Positions 20,516-32,595 of a stretch of DNA of 64,000 nucleotides are shown here, one piece after another (position 1 is the stretch's first letter; each line of letters opens with the position of its first letter). Below the pieces are notes generated by a model that was given only the letters and a program-made list of their open reading frames with translations, was not told where the DNA came from and did no database searches. Both the position numbers and the translations under genes were made by a program. The stretch covers positions 152,248-216,247 of the forward strand of contig BQMF02000607.1 in NCBI GenBank assembly GCA_027922465.2. The letters run 5' to 3'. Origin of the DNA: Turritopsis dohrnii. Lineage: Eukaryota; Cnidaria; Hydrozoa; Anthoathecata; Oceaniidae.

Positions 20516-22912
20516 TATTTAATTGTTTACATTTCTGAGTAGTTTGTGGTTATAATAATAATATTAGGGAAAACCCCTAATATTTAAAACTGCTTATGTG
20601 TTGTTATTTGAGAATTTTGTTATCAAATCAAAACTTGCCATGTAATCAAAATAAATCAAGATGCCCTTAGGGGCAGAAAGATTTCTGCAAAATCAGTTGG
20701 AAACTGAAAATATAAAAAAAATGAAATACTATAATAGCATTCTTGAAACTTTAATGATTTTGAATCATTGAATGGTTGAATAATTTCTACAATATATTAC
20801 ATTCCTAATTACGTGCGTCTCAGGACATTTTGAAGGCATAATTGACACAATGCGAAACTTTATTATAATGTATGTAACTGCCAATAAACTGAACAACATG
20901 TTTGTTGATACAAAATAATATAAAAAATACATGGATCCTATGAGTATGATCATAATTCATAAACTCAAAACATTTTTCCAAGAACATATAAATTTTGGTC
21001 ATGCAAAATACATTAATATCGACTAAAATCAACATACATAATATAGTTAAAGTCATATCAAAAATTTCTATTTCAGTTTGATTAACAATATGGCATGCAC
21101 TTACATTCTTTATCAAAGTTGAAATTCATGATCAGTTTAAAAGAAATCTGTAGGAAGTTTAAGAAAGGTTGAATGATTTTTACAACATAACATTACATTT
21201 CTGATTACATTCATATGCACCCAAAGGCATTGCAAACTGTAATTGACACTATGCGAAACTTCATTGCATATACGTATACACCACCGATAAACTTAATAAC
21301 ATATGAATGACATAAAACATCCCCGCTTTTGGGAGTATAAAATCAGCTTATGTTTATATTGATATTTTCAGATGTCACACAATGACTACGTACGCAAATC
21401 ATAAAATTTAAACATTTGATATGTACTATCAATCTCCTTAATTACAAACGTAATTCGCAATATTGCAAACACAAAAATAAAACAAAGATTTTGATCATTT
21501 AGAAAACTTATATATACCTATGCATGTTCTAAACTTCTAAGTAACCACACACACATATTTATATAACTGAAAGGAAAGTTTTGGGTTGTTACATAATTTG
21601 CTGTGTATTGGGTTTACAGGCAATTGGAAGATGTTTGAATTCGCTACTGTAATTAGGAAAGCCATTTGTAATAAAGGACATTGACAATATATATAACTTA
21701 AAAACAAATCAAACATTAAAGCTTGGTTTCCAATAGAATTATTTTTGTTGCACAACCGTTTTGCAGCACTTTGTTGTGCAAAAAGTGTAGGAAATTGTTG
21801 CAGAGATAGATTTTTTTCTATCTCTGCAACAGGTGTTGTACAACAAATTTTTTGTTGCACAACATTCAGGCTTGTTGAGCAAAAGTTCTGAAAAACGGTT
21901 GCACAACCGTTGTGCAACAAAAATAATTTTATTGGAAACCAAGCTTAAAACATTAAAAAATTATCATCAAACATTAAAGCATTATATACATTAAAGCATC
22001 ACTAGACCCACATTTTTTATGTTGGAGCTGAGGAGGACTCCAAGCTGAGCTTCAGTATCCACAGCTTAAAAAGAATGACAGCCCATACATGAAACAAACG
22101 AAGATGTTTTGTGTTTTCACTAAAAACAAACAACAAATGTATACCTTTTCACTCTTCTGTTTACAAAATGTTGAAATCTTCTTTAGAAAAGAATGATCAC
22201 AGTTCAAAAAAAATCGAAGTTTCTTCTATAGATTTTGTTTTCATCTTAAAATATGTATATGCTCTTAAAAATTCATTTAATATTGACCAAAGAAATTTGC
22301 AAATCTAAAAGGGTTTCTTCGCTGGGTGACATGCGTTGCACGACGTTTTGATTTCATGTAAACGCACGCATGAATTTTCAAAAAACCGCTATGTTTGGAC
22401 AGTAAGAAAAAAACGAAGAACCAAAGCCGGTTTTAATAGCTTTCTTGCTTTCGCAGAAATCTAAAAAATGTCATGTAATCATAACAAAAGCTGTTTTTTT
22501 GAACACGTTTCATAATGCGATACGAGTTATGAAACAAAGGTCTTAGATGATAATATTGGTAAATAGCTATAGTACATTGTGATACTTAAACTTTATGTAG
22601 GGAAATCCCCGAAATCATATGATTTTCCACGTTAATATTTTATGTTCATGAGAAAATAATTGACAGGGATTTGCGTTGATAATTAGGAGGGATACAATTC
22701 TCTGCCAACATCCGCACTTTTATATCTCTACAACTGCTGATGTCGTTGAAAGTAGTACTGAAATTTTTATTGAAAGGCAGAGGGTTCTTTTCCTGCATGA
22801 CAAGGTTTCTGCTCAGATGACAAGTATGAGTGAGCCTTGCCCTTCTATTTGATCGATTCCTTTCTGAAACTAATAACAGAAACAATTGAAAATTTTGTTT
22901 TCGTTTTCACGG
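20516..22912. other. gene-less outer part of the right arm
   Basis: Mirror of 1861-4260. No gene supported. It contains the MITE at 21720-21945 and the same internally duplicated AT-rich segments. The last matched base is 22912. Confidence 0.6.
21720..21945. mobile_element. MITE with TTA/TAA target duplication (right arm copy)
   Basis: Same element as 2829-3054, ends AGCTTGGTTTCCAATA, flanked by TAA on both sides in this orientation. Internal hairpin GAGATAG/CTATCTC retained. Confidence 0.8.
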
Positions 22913-23200
22913 CATTAAAATACCTGAGACTACGGCAGTATAATCTAGCGGATATTGTCGGTTACATACAAATATGCGTTAGCATGTGTCAATGCGACAT
23001 GGCCGCACCCGGCAGTATACATGTTGTATATGTTCTTTAAGACGATAATATACGACTGTCGCATACTCAACGTGTACAAAACGGTGTCGTGCGGCTGCAT
23101 ACTTTTAAAGTCAGTACGTACTTCTATGATATACTTATTATACGCATTATATTGTCGGATTCTGGATGCTTATAACATACATTATTATTATTATTATTAT
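22913..23200. other. unique junction DNA ending in a (TTA)n microsatellite
   Basis: The sequence past the palindrome is less AT-rich with many CG steps and no supported gene. It ends in about seven TTA units (23182-23200) immediately before the tyrosine-recombinase element. This tract and the one at 36277-36300 appear to be one interrupted microsatellite. Confidence 0.7.
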
Positions 23201-23729
23201 TATATAACGCTTCACGTTTTTTTGTTCCTTTGTATGAGCAAATTTGAGAAGCACTGAAGTATAAACTTTATATCACTTGCACGTGTTCCTATTTCAGAAG
23301 GTCCTTTTGTGACATAAGGAACATTTTCTGAGGTTCCCTTGGGTCCTTTAGAGATTATTTGAAATGCGTGCGTTTTAATATGAATGAAAAGTCCTTGCAA
23401 GACCGATATTAACTATCCTAAACGGTCTACGTTGTTCTGTATTCTACTAAATTACACTTTATGCGTAAGGACAACTTTGTTCCGTTATATGTAAGCCAAA
23501 ATGTTCCTATTTGCGTTTTCATTATAAAGATCATGCAATCGTGTATAATACGGAACACGAGTGGAAAACCCTCAAGAATTTCTGCTGACCACTTTAATTC
23601 GGTCTGTCAGGTTCCACAACTGAGCAATTAAAATCCAAATTTTTGATTGGTCGAAAGTCACATGATACCTAATTAAGAAATTTGCATAAAACGGATCGCG
23701 TTGATCTTCTGATTAACTAATAGACAAAG

Positions 23730-25450
23730 ATGTCGAAAAGACGTATCTTATCAAAAAAGGTGTGGCAGAAAGCTGTTGGAAACGAAAGAAAACCGAAAAG
23801 ATTATGTTTAAAAGCCAGTACCAACGGAGTGTACATATGCCCAGTAAAGTCATGCGAAAGTGAAGGATTTAAAACGCAAAGGGGTTGCAGAAAGCACGTT
23901 TTTATGAAGCACGGTTGGTTTTACTTTTTTGACGACAAACCTGACGTTACTACCATATTTCCAGAAGTAGCAACCTGTCTCTCCACTCAAGAGAAATTTA
24001 AACGAAACAGCACGTCTTCAATGCCCGCTTTTCCAAAAAAATGTAACATCGGCAAATCAATCTCTAAATGGTTGCAGAGTCCTGGTGGAGGAAGCAAAAG
24101 CCTATGTCAAGCAGAACAAATAACAGCGAAAGTACTGAAGTATGCAAAATTCTGTTGTGCGGACGTTTCGTCTTCATGGGAAATGCCGGAATGTGTATTA
24201 GACTATTGTATTGGATCGGTAACGATGCTTTCTGATTTTTTAGACTACCTGAAGGACCCGTGGAAAATTGGTCGTTCAGGTATTATTGGCTATATGAACG
24301 CTATATTTCATACGCTCGATTGCAGAAGGAGTAATGCTATCAAATCTGAGAACATATCTGTATTTATCGCAGCCAAAATATATCTAGACAGAGTGAAAAA
24401 GTGCTTAGCAAAGCAAATGAAGATTGAATGGAACACGATTTTAAGCATGGAATATCTTTCAAGTATCAACTGCTGGGCAACGTTTGAAGACATGCAAAAT
24501 GTAATTCCATTTCATGCTGACAAGTTTTCTCAAATTCTACTTAATGCTAGATTTGAGACGGCCGTTGTTCCAGCACACAATTTATCGTTTTGTACTTCCT
24601 TCGTTGTAGCAGTGTTATTTTTTATGGTAAAGGCAAGTCGACCGATGTCATATCAGTACTTAACTGTTAAAATGGTGCTCGACGTTGGAAATGAAGGTGG
24701 AATAATCGATCAAACTAAATTCAAGACAAATTATAAATATGGATTTGACAGTCTTATTGTTTCAAGGAGAGTTGTTGATATTTTAAATGGATATATAGCT
24801 TGTATTAGGACACGATTAAACCCTGTTTGTGACTACCTTTTAATAACCAGGAATGGCACACAGCTCAAGCAACTTAGTGGCGTATTTGGTCGAATTGTTT
24901 ACCAAGCCATTGGAAAATACATAAATCCAATACGATATCGACAAATTATCGAGACAGAAAGTATTTCAAAACTAACAGAACAAGAACAAGCCGCTCTATC
25001 ACGCGATCAAAAACACACATCACATGTAGCAAGAAAACACTATCAGAAAATGCAGTCAGCTGAAGTTGCACGCCAAGGTCAATTTTGTATGCAAAAGTTG
25101 TTGGCAATCAACGTAGGGGATCATTTGCCGCCAAATATTAGCGCCAACACCAAAGTTACGGCAGCCAACATCAACGAAATCAACAAATATAACAATAATC
25201 AAAATGGAGGGAACGAAACCCAAACTGTGGATATCCGTGTTAATTCTGAAGAAAGAACAAACGGCAATGTTCACAAACGCCAAAATAAAGTCTCGTTCTC
25301 CACTGTAGAAGATTCGTTTTTATCATATGGCATTAAAAAGTACGGCGCTGGTAAATGAACGGCAATTTTGCGCGATCCGGATTATTCCTTCTATCCTTCT
25401 CGGAAGCCAATTACTTTAATGGTCAGAGCAAAAACGATAAAGTTGATATG
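23730..25450 (+). pseudogene. Crypton-like tyrosine recombinase with C2H2 finger and Myb/SANT domain (unit 1)
   Basis: The family cuts and rejoins DNA through a tyrosine. ATG at 23730. A C2H2 finger at residues 37-61 (CPVKSC, then HVFMKH) follows a basic start. The recombinase core shows the first Arg in KASRPMSYQYL (about 303), a beta-hairpin LLITRNGTQL, the second Arg region RYRQIIETES (about 403) and HTSHVARKHYQKM, with the likely nucleophile Tyr at about 437. The C-terminal Myb/SANT-like domain starts at VEDSFLSYGIKKYGAGK. A TGA at 25356-25358 replaces the Trp codon that unit 2 has after GAGK; the homologous frame goes on to about 25450. Other than that the 542-codon frame is open. Confidence 0.8.
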
Positions 25451-25568
25451 AAATTAGCTGTATCTACTATGTTTGAGTTTATTTCGCAGGTCAAACAGTT
25501 TTTCTTAATACTTAAAGAGTCTGTATGTAAAAAGACTTTCTCTTTCGAATAACAGTTGCTATACAACC

Positions 25569-25850
25569 ATGTTTTTCAAGTTTAAGAAAGGCATGTTAAC
25601 AAACACTGGTGAGATATCTTCAAAGCATCGTTTGAACATAGAAGAGAAAGTTCGTTTAAAACCGATATTTGCTCTCCGGAAGATAACAGGACCAAGAGCA
25701 TTTCGTTTCGCCAAAATACATCAATGTGAAGGCTTAATGGCAAAACTGATATTCATTAGAAGAAATAACAAGCTGATTTTAAATAAAGACTTCGTAGTAC
25801 TATTGAAAATTTGTAATGTATCTACAAGAAAGAAAACCTCACAAAACTAA
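25569..25850 (+). CDS. conserved 93-aa small protein of the element (unit 1)
   Basis: Starts MFFKFKKGMLTNTGEISSKH and contains the block ITGPRAFRFAKIHQCEG and LMAKLIFIRRNNKL. The unit 2 homologue differs at many bases, yet shared residues are often kept through third-position changes, which points to selection on the protein. It is basic and has no recognised domain. Its place 120 bases after the recombinase Myb region suggests either a second gene or a last exon of the recombinase transcript. No acceptor was clearly identified. Confidence 0.55.
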   Translation: MFFKFKKGMLTNTGEISSKHRLNIEEKVRLKPIFALRKITGPRAFRFAKIHQCEGLMAKLIFIRRNNKLILNKDFVVLLKICNVSTRKKTSQN

Positions 25851-26044
25851 AAGATTTGACTTCGAACAATATGCCTTACCTCCAATTAAAGGGCAACGCG
25901 ATATCAAATTAAATCAAGATAAACCCTGTAACCTTACTATTATCCAAACCTCGGCTTCGAAAATGTGCATTGACCGAAGAGTTACCAGTCCTTTGAACGA
26001 TCAAGTTGTCTTGTGACAGCTGATCACACCTTATGATATCTACT

Positions 26045-26640
26045 TTCAAGCTCTTCAATTGGATCTCCACCTTACTTCCTTATTACATGCTTGTTACACC
26101 AACGTATGCCCTTCTTACCCGTTTTTACCCGTTCTTACCCGTTCTTACACATTCATCGGAGAAAAGGTTCCTGCTATCCAATTGAATCTCCACCTTACTT
26201 CCTTATTACATGCTTCTTACACCATCATATGCTCTCCTTACGCGTTCTTACACGTTCTTACCCGGTCTTACACATCCATGGCAGAAAAGGTTCATGCTCT
26301 CCAATTGGATCTCCACCTTACTTCCTTATTACATGCTTGTTACACCAACGTATGCCCTTCTTACGCGTTCTTACCCGTTCTTACCCATTGTTACACATCC
26401 ATGGCAGAAAAGGTTCATGCTCTCCAATTGGATCTCCACCTTACTTCTTTGTTACATGCTTCTTACACTAACGTATGCCCTTCTTACGCGTTCTTACCCG
26501 TTCTTACCCGTTCTTACACATCCATCGGAGAAAAGGTTCCTGCTCTCCAATTGAATCTCCAAGTTACTTCCTTATTACATGCTTCTTACACCAACATATG
26601 CTCTCCTTACGCGTTCTTACCCGTTCTTACACATCCAAGG
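26045..26640. repeat. 123-bp minisatellite built from decamers (unit 1)
   Basis: Five copies with strict 123-base spacing (AATTG anchors at 26057, 26180, 26303, 26426, 26549). Each copy ends in a run of ten-base sub-repeats such as TTCTTACCCG and TTCTTACACA. Long open frames across it are a by-product of the 123 period being divisible by three; they encode no recognisable protein. It lies between the convergent 3' ends of the two genes. Confidence 0.9.
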
Positions 26641-26714
26641 CGCAAACCGTTAGCATACTATCTGTTGAAGAAACACCCTTTGGATTGGGAATGGCAAAGA
26701 AAAAGAGCTTAATA

Positions 26715-29700
26715 TTAATCCGAGTCACTGTCGCTATATAATACTTTGCGTTTTACAAACTGGTTTCCAACATGAAAAGGGTGTACTTCAATCGGTGCCA
26801 ATTGAATTAGTGGTTTTACGTCCTCATCTTCTTCATCCATCTTTTCCGTGGATTCATCACTTGTTCCAATTTCACTTTCTTCGCTGGAATCGGTTGCATT
26901 GAAAACGTTGAAATCTTCACCATCACTTTCATGAACCTCAGTCTCGTTATCTTCAGATAATTCCTGTCGGTGTAACTTCCAATTGGGGTACGCTCTTTTG
27001 AATTTTGCATAGCTGAACCAATCACGACGGAGACCAAAATGCAATAACCAAGCATCGTACAAAGCGTCAGGTCCTCGCCAGTTTGTTTTGACTCTCATAT
27101 GATAAATGTCAATAGTGGTCTTGGTAATTTGACGATAAATATCATTCCAGTATACGGTCAACAGCTTGTAAACTTTTTCCATGTATTCTTTTCCACTTTT
27201 TTGACTTGTTGTATCCATAAGATCACTGTCAAATGACAGATGTTGATACAGAATTCCCTCCGTTCTGTCTGCTTCCAAAATGGCGGTGTCCACGGCTCTT
27301 TGAGGGACGACATTGTCCAATTCTCCACCGTTATCACATTGTTCAAATGTCGACTTAAAATAAGAGAATTCCAAATTGTCTGTATTTACCAAAAGGTTTC
27401 TTTCACTTCCATCGAAGTCGTTGTAAACGGCACCTTCGTGTTCTACCACGTCAATCGCTCCATGCTCGAACAGTGGAAGGTGCTTAGTTTGATCCGCCAC
27501 ATAATGAAAGACGTCCATGCAATGACGTCTTAACCATGCTAACGAAAAGGAAAATGATATATTTAAACACGACAAGCAAACGAAAACTGGAATTTGAAAA
27601 ACCGAATAAATTTTAACAATCTCTTACCAGACACACTTGTGTCTTTGTGACGAAGTGCTTTTGTTTCAAATACCGCAAGTCGCTTTCGCACAGCTTCCAC
27701 ATCTTCTTCAGCACCAAAGTCCCGATAAACATTGGTGGTGATAAAAAAGCCACTATTATATACGAACGTGGAAACCTCTTTGTGCTTGATGGGCAATGAT
27801 ATCAATCCATCTGCGCAAAAAAAATGTAATAGTGAACAAATATCCGATGGGAAAAACGGATGATTAGAGAATCACGATTCAAATTATTTACCTTGAAGAA
27901 CCGTCTTTGCCTGCTCACAGGAGAAACTATTGGATGTCCATTCGTCCATCATCACTATCTGCGTTGTAGGTTTAATATTGTTCCCACTGAAACGACCATC
28001 CGTAACAACGGTTCCAATGTGCTGCGAAGGAATAACACCTGGAAACCAATAATATACACACTAAGAACAGAACCATTTGCCAGGCGATTGCAAATAAACA
28101 CAAATTACCTTGAAATGGACAGAACCAACTGGTTTTGCCACTGTCCGAAGGCCCAACCAAACACAGTTTTCTTTCTTTCTGAGGAAATTTTCCATGAAGC
28201 AATAGTTGATAATATTTCATTAGAAAAAACCTACGTTGCCGACCATTGGGAAAGCTGTTCTCAATACCTAAAACGTCAGATCGTAATTCAATTTCATACC
28301 GCTACTCATCACCTTTTTCCTCAGTGATGTGTAAGAACGGGTAAGAACGGGTAAGAACGTGTAAGAAGGCCATCAATTCGCGTAAAAAGAGTGTAATAAA
28401 GAACTCAGAGGGAGAACAAATTGGAGAGCGTCAACCTTTTTCATCAGTGATGTGTAAGAACGGGTAAGAACGAGTAACAAGGCCTACAATTTGCGTAAAA
28501 AGGATGTAATAAAGAACTCAGGGAGAGACCAAATTGGAGAGCATCAATCTTTTCCCTCAGTGATGTGTAAGAACAAGTAAGAACGGGTAAGAACGTGTAA
28601 GAAGACCATCAATTCGCGTAAAAAGAGTGTCATAAAGAACTCAGGGGGAGACCAAATTGGAGAGCGTCAATCTTTTCCCTCAGTGATGTGTAAGAACGGA
28701 TAAGAACGGGTAAAAACGTGTAAGAAGGCCATCAATTCGCGTAAAAAGAGTGTAATAAAGAACTCAGAGGGAGAGCAAATTGGAGAGCGTTATACCTTCT
28801 ATGAACTTTTCAGGATTTGGCACAACACCCTCTTGGTATGTGTAACGGATGTACGCCCTTGGTGTTTCTGTCATATTTTGTTCGCTCATGTCCACGAACT
28901 CTTTTCTTTCGATATCGAAAACGTAACCAAACGGCGGAACTTCAATGAAGTTATAATTGATTACAATTGGCTTGATCAGTCGGCATTGAGAATTTGACAG
29001 GAATCTCGTAAGCTGTAGAACATGCATTGAAATTATGTCAGCTACTTCACGGTTTCCCATGATTGACATCAAAAAGTTTTCCACCGAACTGCAAAATACA
29101 TAGGTGAACTTTGCTTCCGTTATTTTTCGATACACTGAGCCGTCACATAGTCCAAAATTGCCATCGCGCATAACTCTTTCCACGACATCCACGAATTTGC
29201 AAAATTTTGACATTGGCTTTGGTTGTACTGGATTGCCGACATCTGAAAAAGAGTGAACAAGCGTTCATTAAGCCATTTAAAATTTCGGCAAATGAAAAAA
29301 AACATCAAGAAGACTCACCGTTAGAATTGTCGATGACTTTTTAGCGTAATCCAGTGTATTTGATATTATGGAGGCCTTCTTTTACTTCTAGGCGTACCTG
29401 TTCATCAAAACGCTCCGTTAGAATAATTTGAACAGGTTGGACAGAAAAGTCGCTGCCCTCTGTTGTTACAGATACATTTGAAATGTCAAAGCCCTTCTCT
29501 CTTGCCGCTTCTTTAACGGATACTTTTTGTGATTGCGTGACGAGATCCATTGCCTTCTCACAATTGTGATCCTTCAGAACTTGGCATAGAGTAGCTACAT
29601 AGCTTGATGTTGATGATTTTTCACCTTGACCTGCAAAAAGGAATTATGACAAATGATAACAAAAACAAGGCGGGTTATTTGCAAATTATATGTAACTGAA

Positions 29701-30158
29701 ATACCTCTTGATTTAATAGACTTGCATTCTTCAAGATCAAGTCCATTCGACAAAAAGAGTTTGGATATCTGATCTTCGACTGTGTGCAAGGCTCATTCTG
29801 GCCAATCAAAGGCCACCCAAAATGATAATCCAGGAAAATTTTCAAATTCTTCTTCATCACTCGACTGTTCATCATCAGAATGATCTCTTTTACGTTTGCT
29901 CGATTATTTCTTTTTCTTTGTCATAGCGGTAATGCAAGAGAAAAAACAAACGACGTGATTGCAATCACTAAGCAGCATTTCTAATTCACTTCGTTTTGCC
30001 CATATTGTACATCGCTCGTTCAATTTGTTTGGCGACCATAAAGCTCGTACAGACACCACTTGGTAACGTCGTACAATAGGCGGAACGATATAAGACTTTA
30101 AAGCATTTCTTAAAAACATTCTTCTCAAAGTTAACTTCGGCTTAAATCTTTCCGCCAT
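26715..30158 (-). pseudogene. seven-exon SF3-type helicase gene of the element (unit 1)
   Basis: Exons by GT-AG borders: 29705-30158, 29319-29630, 28796-29242, 28109-28267, 27892-28038, 27628-27810, 26715-27538; all six introns are phase 1. The start MAERFKPKLTLRRMF is basic; a KRKRD cluster may be a nuclear signal. Exon 4 has a P-loop GPSDSGKTSW, exon 5 a Walker B IVMMDEW, exon 6 a motif-C-like FFITTN followed by RKRLAVFET. This order and spacing fit superfamily 3 helicases (parvovirus, papillomavirus type). The last exon has YDAWL and an acidic tail. Stops at 29904-29906, 29793-29795 and 29341-29343 show this copy is dead. Confidence 0.7.
28320..28795. repeat. intronic minisatellite of the helicase gene
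   Basis: Four copies of a unit carrying GTAAGAACGGGTAAGAACG, spaced 113, 123 and 123 bases; the short step lacks exactly ten bases, i.e. one sub-repeat. It is the opposite orientation of the 26045-26640 family (both share ATTGGAGAGC or its complement). It lies in the intron between exons 3 and 4. Confidence 0.9.
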
Positions 30159-30741
30159 TCCAACAATCCGGTAAGTACAAACAAAAAAGGAACAATTTTT
30201 TTCTTAAACGGTTATATAACGTATCACGTTTTTTTGTTCCTTTGTGTGAGCAAATTTGAGAAGCACTGAAGTATAAACTTTATATCACTTGCACGTGTTC
30301 CTATTTCAGAAGTTCCTTTTGTGACATAAGGAACATTTTCTGAGGTTCCCTTGGGTCCTTTAGAGATTATTTGAAATGCGTGCGTTTTAATATGAATGAA
30401 AAGTCCTTGCAAGACCGATATTAACTATCCTAAACGGTCTACGTTGTTCTGTATTCTACTAAATTACACTTTATGCGTAAGGACAACTTTGTTCCGTTAT
30501 ATGTAAGCCAAAATGTTCCTATTTGGGTTTTCATTATAAAGATCATGCAATCGTGTATAATACGGAACACGAGTGGAAAACCCTCAAGAATTTCTGCTGA
30601 CCACTTTAATTCGGTCTGTCAGGTTCCGCAACTTAGCAATTAAAATCCAACTTTTTGATTGGTTGAAAGTCACATTATACCTAATTAAGAAATGTGCATA
30701 AAACGGATCGCGTTGATCTTCTGATTCATTAATCGACAAAG

Positions 30742-32479
30742 ATGTCGAAAAGACGTATCTTATCAAAAAAGGTGTGGCAGAAAGCTGTTGGAAACGAAAG
30801 AAAACCGAAAAGATTATGTTTAAAAGCCAGTAGCAACGGAGTGTACATATGCCCTGTAAAGTCATGCGAAAGTGAAAGATTTAAAACGCAAAGGGGTTGT
30901 AGAAAGCACGTTTATATAAAGCACGGTTGGTTTTACTTTTTTGACGACAAACCTGACGTTACTACCATATTTCCAGAAGTAGCAACTCGTCTCTCCACTC
31001 AAGAGAAATTCAAACGAAACAGCACGTCTTCAATGCCCACGTTTCCAAAAAACTGTAACATTGGCAAATCGATCACTAAATGGTTGCAGAGTCCTGGTGG
31101 AGGAGGCAAAAGCCTATGTCAAGCAGAACAAATAACAGCGAAAGTACTGAAGTATGCAAAATTCTGTTGTGCGGACGTTTCGTCTGCATGGGAAATGCCG
31201 GAATGTGTATTAGACTATTGCATTGGATCGGTGACGATGCTTTCTGATTTTTTAGACTACCTGAAGGACCCGTGGAAAATTGGTCGTTCAGGTATTATTG
31301 GCTATATGAACGCTATATCTCATACGCTCGATTACAGAAGGAGTAACGCTATCAAATCCGAGAACATATCTGTATTTATCGCAGCCGAAATATATCTAGA
31401 CAGAGTGAAAAAGTGCTTAGCAAAGCAAATGAAGATTGAATGGAACACGATTTTAAGCATGGAATATCTTTCAAGTATCAACTGCTGGGCAACGTTTGAA
31501 GACATGCAAAATGTAATTCCATTTCATGCTGACAAGTTTTCTCAAATTCTACTTAATGCTAGATTTGAGACGGCCGACACACGATTTATCGTTTTGTACT
31601 TCCTTCGTTGTAGCAGTGTTATTTTTGATGGTAAAGGCAAGTCGACCGATGTCATATCAGTACTTAACTGTTAAAATGGTGCTCGACGTTGGAAATGAAG
31701 GTGGAATAATCGATCAAACTAAATTCAAGACAAATTATAAATATGGATTTGACAGTCTTATTGTTTCAAGGAGAGTTGTTGATATTTTAAATGGATATAT
31801 AGCTTGTATTAGGACACGATTAAACCCTGTTTGTGACTACCTTTTAATAACCAGGAATGGCACACAGCTCAAGCAACTTAGTGACGTATTTGGTCGAATT
31901 GTTTACCAAGCCATTGGAAAATACATAAATCCGACACAATATCGACAAATTATCGAGACAGAAAGTATTTCAAAACTAACAGAACAAGAACAAGCCGCTC
32001 TATCACGTGACCAAAAACACACATCACATGTAGCAAGAATTCACTATCAGAAAATGCAGTCAGCTGAAGTTGCACGTCAAGGGCAATTGTGTATGCAAAA
32101 ACTGAAGGCGAAAGACATGGGGAGTGATTCGCCCCATAATATTAGCACCATCGCCGATATTACGACATTCACCGTCAACCAAATCAGCAGAGATAGCAAT
32201 AATCGAAATGCAAGGCTCGAAAACCCAACTTTTGATGTACGTCTAAATTCTGCTCCAAACAAGAATATGTTTTGCGGAGAAATAGCGAAAAACAATGTTT
32301 ACAAACGCCAAAATAAAGTTTCGTTTTCGTCTGTAGAAGATTCTTTTTTATCATATGGCATTAAAAAGTACGGCGCTGGTAAGTGGACGGCAATATTGCG
32401 CGATCCAGATTATTCCTTCCATTCTTCACGAAAGCCAAGTACTTTGATGGTCAGAGCAAAAACGATAAACTTGATATGA
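30742..32479 (+). pseudogene. Crypton-like tyrosine recombinase (unit 2)
   Basis: Same architecture as unit 1. The frame is broken near 31578 by the loss of about eight bases after RFETA, giving two overlapping frames (30742-31674 and 31526-32479). The second includes the catalytic region with HTSHVARIHYQKM and a full Myb/SANT-like end with the Trp (GKWTAILRDPDYSFHSSRK). The N-terminal and catalytic parts are nearly identical to unit 1, but the linker after MQKL (about 32100) is sharply divergent. Confidence 0.8.
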
Positions 32480-32595
32480 CATTAGCTATATCTACTATGT
32501 TTGAGTTTATTCGGCTAGATACACCGAAGTTTACACATTTATAGTTTGTCTATGTAAAAATACCTTCTCTTTCGTTTAACAGTTGCTTTACAAGC

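Larger units (their letters stand above)
12391..22912 (-). repeat. right arm of the 21-kb inverted repeat
   Basis: Mirror of 1861-12280. It is about 100 bases longer, mainly because of a block at about 20354-20515 absent from the left, partly offset by a deletion of about 47 bases in the A/B gene. Beyond 22912 the sequence (CATTAAAATACCTGAG) no longer matches the integrase side, so this arm ends in other genomic DNA. Confidence 0.95.
23201..30212 (+). mobile_element. Crypton-like tyrosine-recombinase/SF3-helicase element, unit 1
   Basis: The unit starts TATATAACG at 23201 with a TCACGTTTTTTTGTTCC end and finishes with AACAATTTTTTTCTTAAACG at the next TATATA (30213-30218). Content in order: recombinase gene and a small ORF (plus strand), a 123-bp minisatellite, then a seven-exon helicase gene (minus strand). 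No terminal inverted repeats of transposase type and no flanking duplication other than the shared core are visible, as expected for tyrosine-recombinase elements. Unit 2 follows directly head-to-tail. Confidence 0.75.

Noticed and set aside
26059..26741. Overlapping open frames of 88-217 codons in three frames
   Set aside because: They are produced by the 123-bp tandem repeat, whose length is divisible by three and which lacks stops; the translation is repetitive and matches no domain.
27860..28327. 155-codon plus-strand frame
   Set aside because: It is the antisense shadow of helicase exons 4 and 5, which carry the P-loop and Walker B on the minus strand.
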